Assembly: GCA_001825565.1 (NCBI GenBank) | Contig: MHXM01000089.1 | Location: 1 to 19,634, forward strand | Direction: 5' to 3' | Length of the DNA: 19,634 bases | DNA from: Desulfuromonadaceae bacterium GWC2_58_13 | Lineage (GTDB): Bacteria > Desulfobacterota > Desulfuromonadia > Desulfuromonadales > Trichloromonadaceae | The notes under the pieces: model-generated | Databases searched by the model: none | The model's input: the letters and a program-made list of their open reading frames with translations, nothing else | What the model was told of the DNA's origin: nothing | Part shown: in pieces, positions 16,497 through 19,634 of the stretch | Position numbering within the stretch: position 1 is the first letter of the stretch | Layout: every line of letters begins with the position of its first letter | Translations under genes and position numbers: made by a program

Positions 16497-17207
16497 CTAC
16501 GGTTTGATGCCGACATAGACAGTGGCAATGCCGAAGGTCAGGTCATGATGAACCACCTCGGCAAATCCCGCATCACGCATCATGGTTTTGAAGGTTTCCT
16601 GGTCGGGAAATTCAAGCACCGAATCGGGCAGGTATTGATAGGCGCTACGGGTGGAGAGCAACCCCCCGATCCAGGGGAGAACTTTGCGGAAGTAAAAGGA
16701 ATAGAGTTCCTTGAACAGGCGGCTCCTGGGATTGGAAAATTCCAGGATAACGGCGCGTCCGGCCGGTTTGAGCACCCGACACATCTCCCGCAGCCCGGCG
16801 GGGCGGTCAACGACATTGCGAATACCGAAGGCAATGGTAACGCCGTCGAACTGGCCATCGGGATGGGGCATCGACTCGCAGGGAGCATTGACCAGCACGA
16901 TACGGTCGCGATACGGGGAGCGGTTGACTTTCTCCTGTCCGACTCGCAGCATTCCCTGGGTCAGGTCGGCACCGACGATGGTCAGGGAAGCCGGGCTCCG
17001 AGAGGCAATCTCCAGAGCCACGTCGCCCGTGCCGGTCGCGACATCGAGAATCCGCCCGTGCTCAGGGAGATTCAACTTGCCCACGGCAAAGGTCCGCCAG
17101 CGGCGGTCGATTCCGAGGGAAAGCAGTCGGTTCAGCAGGTCGTAACGGGGGGCAATGGAATCGAACATCTCGCGGATTCCCCGCCCTTTCTCGGATAAAT
17201 TGAACAT
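16497..17207 (-). CDS. ubiE: Demethylmenaquinone/ubiquinone methyltransferase UbiE/MenG
   Basis: SAM-dependent C-methyltransferase of late quinone biosynthesis. The product is 236 aa, normal for the family. The N-terminal signature RYDLLNRLLSLGIDRRWR (21-38) matches the UbiE pattern. SAM-binding motif I is LDVATGTGDVA (54-64), an acidic residue follows in GADLTQGML (79-87), and GIRNVVDR (128-135) and RVLKPAGRAVILEFSNP (144-160) complete the family. The frame reaches back to 17255, but the ATG at 17207 has GGGAG 8 nt upstream and gives the natural start. An anaerobe of this kind would probably use menaquinone (MenG role), though sequence alone does not decide. It is divergent from mutT, and a strong terminator follows. 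Confidence 0.95.
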   Translation of the reverse strand: MFNLSEKGRGIREMFDSIAPRYDLLNRLLSLGIDRRWRTFAVGKLNLPEHGRILDVATGTGDVALEIASRSPASLTIVGADLTQGMLRVGQEKVNRSPYRDRIVLVNAPCESMPHPDGQFDGVTIAFGIRNVVDRPAGLREMCRVLKPAGRAVILEFSNPRSRLFKELYSFYFRKVLPWIGGLLSTRSAYQYLPDSVLEFPDQETFKTMMRDAGFAEVVHHDLTFGIATVYVGIKP

Positions 17208-17247
17208 ATGGATGGCTCCCGCATAAAAAAAGACTGGCGCGGCACTT

Positions 17248-17275
17248 TTTATCACATCATTTGCCGGGCTGTCAG
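17248..17275 (-). promoter_or_regulatory. Candidate promoter for ubiE/menG
   Basis: On the minus strand CTGACA (17275-17270), a 16-nt spacer and GATAAA (17253-17248). TG stands one base before the -10, making an extended -10 (TGTGATAAA). Transcription would begin near 17241, about 34 nt before the ATG. Confidence 0.35.
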
Positions 17276-17286
17276 TAAAAAAAGCC

Positions 17287-17315
17287 TTTTCCGGCCATGG
17301 CGGACGGTCTATACT
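17287..17315 (+). promoter_or_regulatory. Weak promoter candidate for mutT
   Basis: A good TATACT -10 (17310-17315) lies 17 nt after a poor -35 (TTTTCC, 17287-17292). The expected start of transcription is about 30 nt before the mutT ATG. Support is the -10 only. Confidence 0.25.
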
Positions 17316-17350
17316 TCGGTTCCTTTCTTCTTCGACCCCAGGAGCATCGC

Positions 17351-17758
17351 ATGCTGCCGATCATCGTCACCGCCGCTGTCATCCGCCGGGAAAATTGCGT
17401 GCTCATCACCAAACGGCTGGAAACCAGCAGACACGGCGGCCTGTGGGAATTCCCCGGCGGCAAGCTCGACCCCAACGAATCGCCCCAGGAAGGCCTGCGC
17501 CGGGAACTCCAGGAAGAGCTCGGCATCGACAGCGATGTCGGCGACATTTTCGAAGCCGTTTATTATCGCTACCCCCAGGGAACCGTTCTGATCCTGGTCT
17601 ATGAATGCCATCAACGGAATGGGACCATCCGCAACCTCGAAGTCGCCGACCATCGCTGGGTGCCGATCAACGAACTCGAACAATTCAATCTGCTCCCCGC
17701 CGACGCCCCCATTGTGGCCAAACTGGTCCGCGACAGCTTTTCACCGCCCCATTCCTGA
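17351..17758 (+). CDS. mutT: MutT-type Nudix hydrolase (8-oxo-dGTP diphosphatase-like)
   Basis: Small Nudix pyrophosphatase, 135 aa, likely to cleanse oxidised nucleotides such as 8-oxo-dGTP. The Nudix box is complete: G37, E43, R51-E52, E55-E56, G58, in GX5EX7REX2EEXG order. The N-terminal strand IIVTAAVIRRENCVLITKR and WEFPGGK are typical of MutT. A frame opens 18 codons earlier at 17297, but the ATG at 17351 has AGGAG 6 nt upstream and gives the family N-terminus, so it is chosen. It is divergent from ubiE. Nudix substrates are hard to infer; MutT is the closest description. No strong terminator follows; a T6 run at 17771 has no stable stem before it. Confidence 0.88.
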   Translation: MLPIIVTAAVIRRENCVLITKRLETSRHGGLWEFPGGKLDPNESPQEGLRRELQEELGIDSDVGDIFEAVYYRYPQGTVLILVYECHQRNGTIRNLEVADHRWVPINELEQFNLLPADAPIVAKLVRDSFSPPHS

Positions 17759-18063
17759 CCCGAGCTAGCGTTTTTTCCCGCGGAATCCTTTTTATCCCAT
17801 CCGTAAATCCGTTCTAAATTTTTCACAACAACCGGTCGCAGCAGACCATCCCGTTAAATTTTGCCGCGACGGATTCATTGGCAGAAACGGTTTGCCGGAT
17901 AAATAAACCAATCATTCCAATCATTCCATTCTTTCAGCGCCAGCCCGGAAAATTAAAACATCATTTATCTTCATCCCATTTTTTTTGCAAGTATCCACCC
18001 TGACGAGGTCCACGAACAAGCATGTCCGCGGTTGAAAATGCCGTGCGCTAAATACAAAAAGAC

Positions 18064-18111
18064 ACGAATTAACAATGACATCGAGCGAACAAAACGACAA
18101 TTCGTCTTTTT
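18064..18111 (+). promoter_or_regulatory. Inverted repeat followed by T-run upstream of the IclR promoter
   Basis: ACGAATT and AATTCGT form a perfect 7-bp stem with a 28-nt loop. A smaller ACGA/TCGT hairpin (18094-18105) is nested at its end and is followed by C and five T residues. It could be a weak terminator insulating the iclR promoter or an operator. Support is modest because the stems are short or AT-rich. Confidence 0.3.
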
Positions 18112-18134
18112 CTCCCGCCCACAATCAAATAGGG

Positions 18135-18163
18135 TTGACATTAATAAAACACAGTATTACTTT
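18135..18163 (+). promoter_or_regulatory. Sigma-70 promoter for the IclR-family gene
   Basis: A perfect TTGACA -35 (18135-18140), 17-nt spacer and TACTTT (18158-18163). It leaves a leader of about 70 nt before the TTG start codon. Autoregulation is common in IclR regulators but no operator was recognised. Confidence 0.6.
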
Positions 18164-18237
18164 TGTGAAACTTAACTGAAAGATGCTTCGAAAAACGCCT
18201 CTGGAGTCTACCCCTACCTGTTTCAAGGAGTCTGCGC

Positions 18238-19017
18238 TTGCCCATCAGAGAGAAAGATTCTTATTCGATCCAATCCGTGGAAAATGCGTTAAATGTCCTT
18301 GAAGCGCTCTGCGACGAAGAGGAAGAAGTCCGAATATCCCGCTTGAGCGAAAAACTCGGGATGAACAAAACCAGCGTATTCCGACTGCTGGCGACATTCG
18401 AAAACCGCGGGTATGTCGAACGTGAAGCCGTCTCGGGGAAATATCGCCTGGGACTGGCGGCCTACGAAATGGCCCAGAAATTCCTTTCCCGCATGGGGCT
18501 GCTGAAAAAAGCCCATCCGGTCATGGAACGGTTGGTTCGCGCCTGTAACGAAGCGATCTACCTTGTCGTTCGCCGTAATGACGACCTGCTGTTTCTCGAC
18601 GTTGTCGACACCCCTTTGCAGGTGAAGATAGTTTCCTTGGTCGGCAACCGTTATCCCCTGGCCACCTCAAGTGCCGGCAAAGTGCTTCTGGCCGGCCCCC
18701 CTCCCGGAACAGACTCCGCCGCGGATCGAAAACGCCACGCCCAACCCGAAGTGCCCCCGGAAGAACTGCAGAAAATCCGTGAAAACGGATTCTGTATCGA
18801 CTTTGGAAGCTTTGGCGAAGGAGTCACCTGCCTTGCCGTGCCACTGCGAAACGGCCACGGCGAAATCATCGCCGGGCTCTGCATGATCGGACCCGAATTC
18901 CGCATGTCCCCTGCCCAGATCGAGCAGGAACTCCTCCCCCACCTGAAGGATGCCGGCGAAATCATTTCCTCCAAACTTGGATATCTCGGTCCCCGCATGA
19001 GTAAAGATCTTTACTGA
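18238..19017 (+). CDS. IclR-family transcriptional regulator
   Basis: DNA-binding regulator of 259 aa, the normal family length. The N-terminal winged helix-turn-helix spans about 10-70, with the recognition part ISRLSEKLGMNKTSVFRLLATF (33-54) and wing GKYRLG. The C-terminal effector-binding domain starts near 85 and includes the conserved YPLATSSAGKVLLA (139-152) and CLAVPLRNGHGEIIAGLCM (198-216). The start is a TTG at 18238 with AAGGAG 7 nt upstream. It is followed 48 nt later by a DUF4212 gene and a sodium:solute symporter on the same strand, so it probably controls uptake of an organic acid; the ligand is unknown. It has its own strong promoter. Confidence 0.93.
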   Translation: MPIREKDSYSIQSVENALNVLEALCDEEEEVRISRLSEKLGMNKTSVFRLLATFENRGYVEREAVSGKYRLGLAAYEMAQKFLSRMGLLKKAHPVMERLVRACNEAIYLVVRRNDDLLFLDVVDTPLQVKIVSLVGNRYPLATSSAGKVLLAGPPPGTDSAADRKRHAQPEVPPEELQKIRENGFCIDFGSFGEGVTCLAVPLRNGHGEIIAGLCMIGPEFRMSPAQIEQELLPHLKDAGEIISSKLGYLGPRMSKDLY

Positions 19018-19065
19018 ACCGTCCATTCCATTTATAAGTAAGAAAAACATCATGAGGAGGAGAAC

Positions 19066-19368
19066 ATGCCCCCCGGAAAACGAGTGGACGTTAATTTTTT
19101 CAGGCCCTCGACCAGGAACATGAAGGCCGAGGTGCGCATCGCCAGGACCGTGATCGTTTTCTGGGCGATGTTGAGCTTCGGAATCCCCGTCATAATCTAT
19201 CTGGCCGGGCTCGGCGACCCCTCGGGTCTGGGCGAATCGGTCTTTACCCGCACCCGGTTCCTGGGTTTTCCTTTACACTACTGGCTGATCGCCCAGGGCT
19301 GTACCATCGGCTATGTTCTGCTGTGCAAGCTCTATTGCAAGATGTGGGATAAAAAAGTAACCCGATAA
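19066..19368 (+). CDS. DUF4212 protein, putative sodium:solute symporter small subunit
   Basis: A 100-aa membrane protein with two predicted helices (about 27-48 and 70-90) and a basic C-terminus. It matches the small-subunit family (TIGR03647/DUF4212) that is encoded next to VC_2705-type sodium:solute symporters. The ATG at 19066 follows a strong GAGGAGGAGA ribosome-binding site. The large subunit starts 20 nt after its stop, so the two are an operon. The transported compound is not known; carboxylates such as acetate are plausible for the family. Confidence 0.88.
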   Translation: MPPGKRVDVNFFRPSTRNMKAEVRIARTVIVFWAMLSFGIPVIIYLAGLGDPSGLGESVFTRTRFLGFPLHYWLIAQGCTIGYVLLCKLYCKMWDKKVTR

Positions 19369-19388
19369 AAACCCCGGAGGAACTTCCC

Positions 19389-19634
19389 GTGAACAGAACC
19401 TTGTTGATTTTCTGTCTGTCCCTGACGGCAATCTGCGGTTTGGCCGGCAACCTCTTTGCCGCGGCAGGAGAAGAAATCTACCAGGTCGAGCAGGGTTTCA
19501 AACTGATTCCGGCGATCATCATGGTTTCCATGCTTTGCATCTATGTCGGCGTCGGCATTCTTTCAAAAGTGTCCGACACCGCGGGGTATTGGATTGCCGG
19601 CCAGGGGATCGGCAAGTTCGGCAACGGCGCCGCC
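19389..19634 (+). CDS. Sodium:solute symporter large subunit (partial, cut by window end)
   Basis: The first 82 codons of an SSS-family transporter are present and stay open to the last base. The start is GTG at 19389 with GGAGG 8 nt upstream. The N-terminus has a signal-like hydrophobic stretch (residues 4-25, ending LFAAA), then a second hydrophobic helix (FKLIPAIIMVSMLCIYVGVGI). The SSS entry motif follows, with AGYWIAGQGIGKFGNGAA at the very end. Family is inferred from this motif and from the DUF4212 partner gene just upstream, which pairs with the VC_2705 (TIGR03648) subfamily. Confidence 0.85.
   Translation, partial: MNRTLLIFCLSLTAICGLAGNLFAAAGEEIYQVEQGFKLIPAIIMVSMLCIYVGVGILSKVSDTAGYWIAGQGIGKFGNGAA

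Larger units (their letters stand above)
17759..18237. other. Gene-free AT-richer region upstream of the IclR-family gene
   Basis: This 479-nt stretch has no credible coding frame and is clearly richer in A/T than its neighbours. It holds a T6 run (17771), a short GGCAGA/TTTGCC hairpin (17880-17896), a tandem repeat of CCAATCATT (17908-17916 and 17917-17925), an inverted repeat ACGAATT/AATTCGT (18064-18070 and 18099-18105) followed by CTTTTT, and a strong promoter at 18135-18163. I saw no clear IclR-type palindrome. A short minus-strand frame (18124-17921) has no ribosome-binding site. Confidence 0.6.

Noticed and set aside
17759..17780. Possible terminator after mutT (T6 run at 17771)
   Set aside because: The preceding sequence holds only the short palindrome GCTAGC and no stable stem-loop, so I do not call a terminator.
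17921..18124. 67-codon minus-strand frame in the region before iclR
   Set aside because: No ribosome-binding site, no recognisable domain, cysteine- and phenylalanine-rich random composition.

Overview
The window is a compact, GC-rich bacterial chromosome segment with mostly housekeeping genes. The best guess for the source is a deltaproteobacterium of the Desulfuromonadales (Geobacter/Pelobacter/Desulfuromonas type). The reasons are the gene mix (RNase Y plus YmdB-type phosphoesterase next to ZapA and a 6S-like RNA locus, a roadblock protein beside SMC, an AsmA-family giant, a DUF4212 symporter pair under an IclR regulator), the codon use, and the style of the membrane histidine kinase. No 16S or database search backs this.

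Left block, minus strand (about 10765 to 1): a long collinear cluster runs smc, a roadblock/LC7 gene, ftsY, a ZapB-like gene, zapA, a structured non-coding region that I read as a 6S RNA, 5-formyltetrahydrofolate cyclo-ligase, rny, a ymdB-like phosphoesterase and tyrS. A promoter (TTTACA-N18-TAACAT) precedes smc. A near-consensus internal promoter (TTGACT-N17-TAAGAT) sits just after ftsY and would drive the zapB-zapA-6S-fcl part. The block joins chromosome condensation, membrane protein targeting, division-ring assembly, RNA turnover and tRNA charging. Past tyrS, two tandem A-tract/TTGACA promoters point off the left edge, as expected for a stable-RNA operon just outside the window.

Middle block, plus strand (10800 to 16383): an RluA-family pseudouridine synthase, an orphan PAS histidine kinase with two membrane segments, and a 1060-residue AsmA-family protein.

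Right block: ubiE/menG (minus strand, with a clear terminator) is divergent from mutT (plus strand). A 479-nt gene-free, AT-richer stretch with a strong promoter follows, then an IclR-family regulator, the small DUF4212 subunit of a sodium:solute symporter, and the first 82 codons of the large symporter subunit, cut by the window edge.

The most interesting non-obvious signals are the nested long-range helices of the 6S-like RNA between zapA and fcl, the tandem rRNA-style promoters at the left edge, a set of perfect intercistronic hairpins next to or overlapping ribosome-binding sites in the operon that encodes RNase Y, and the roadblock gene overlapping the end of smc. No mobile element, CRISPR array, tRNA or defence system is visible, and I do not claim a wholly new system here.
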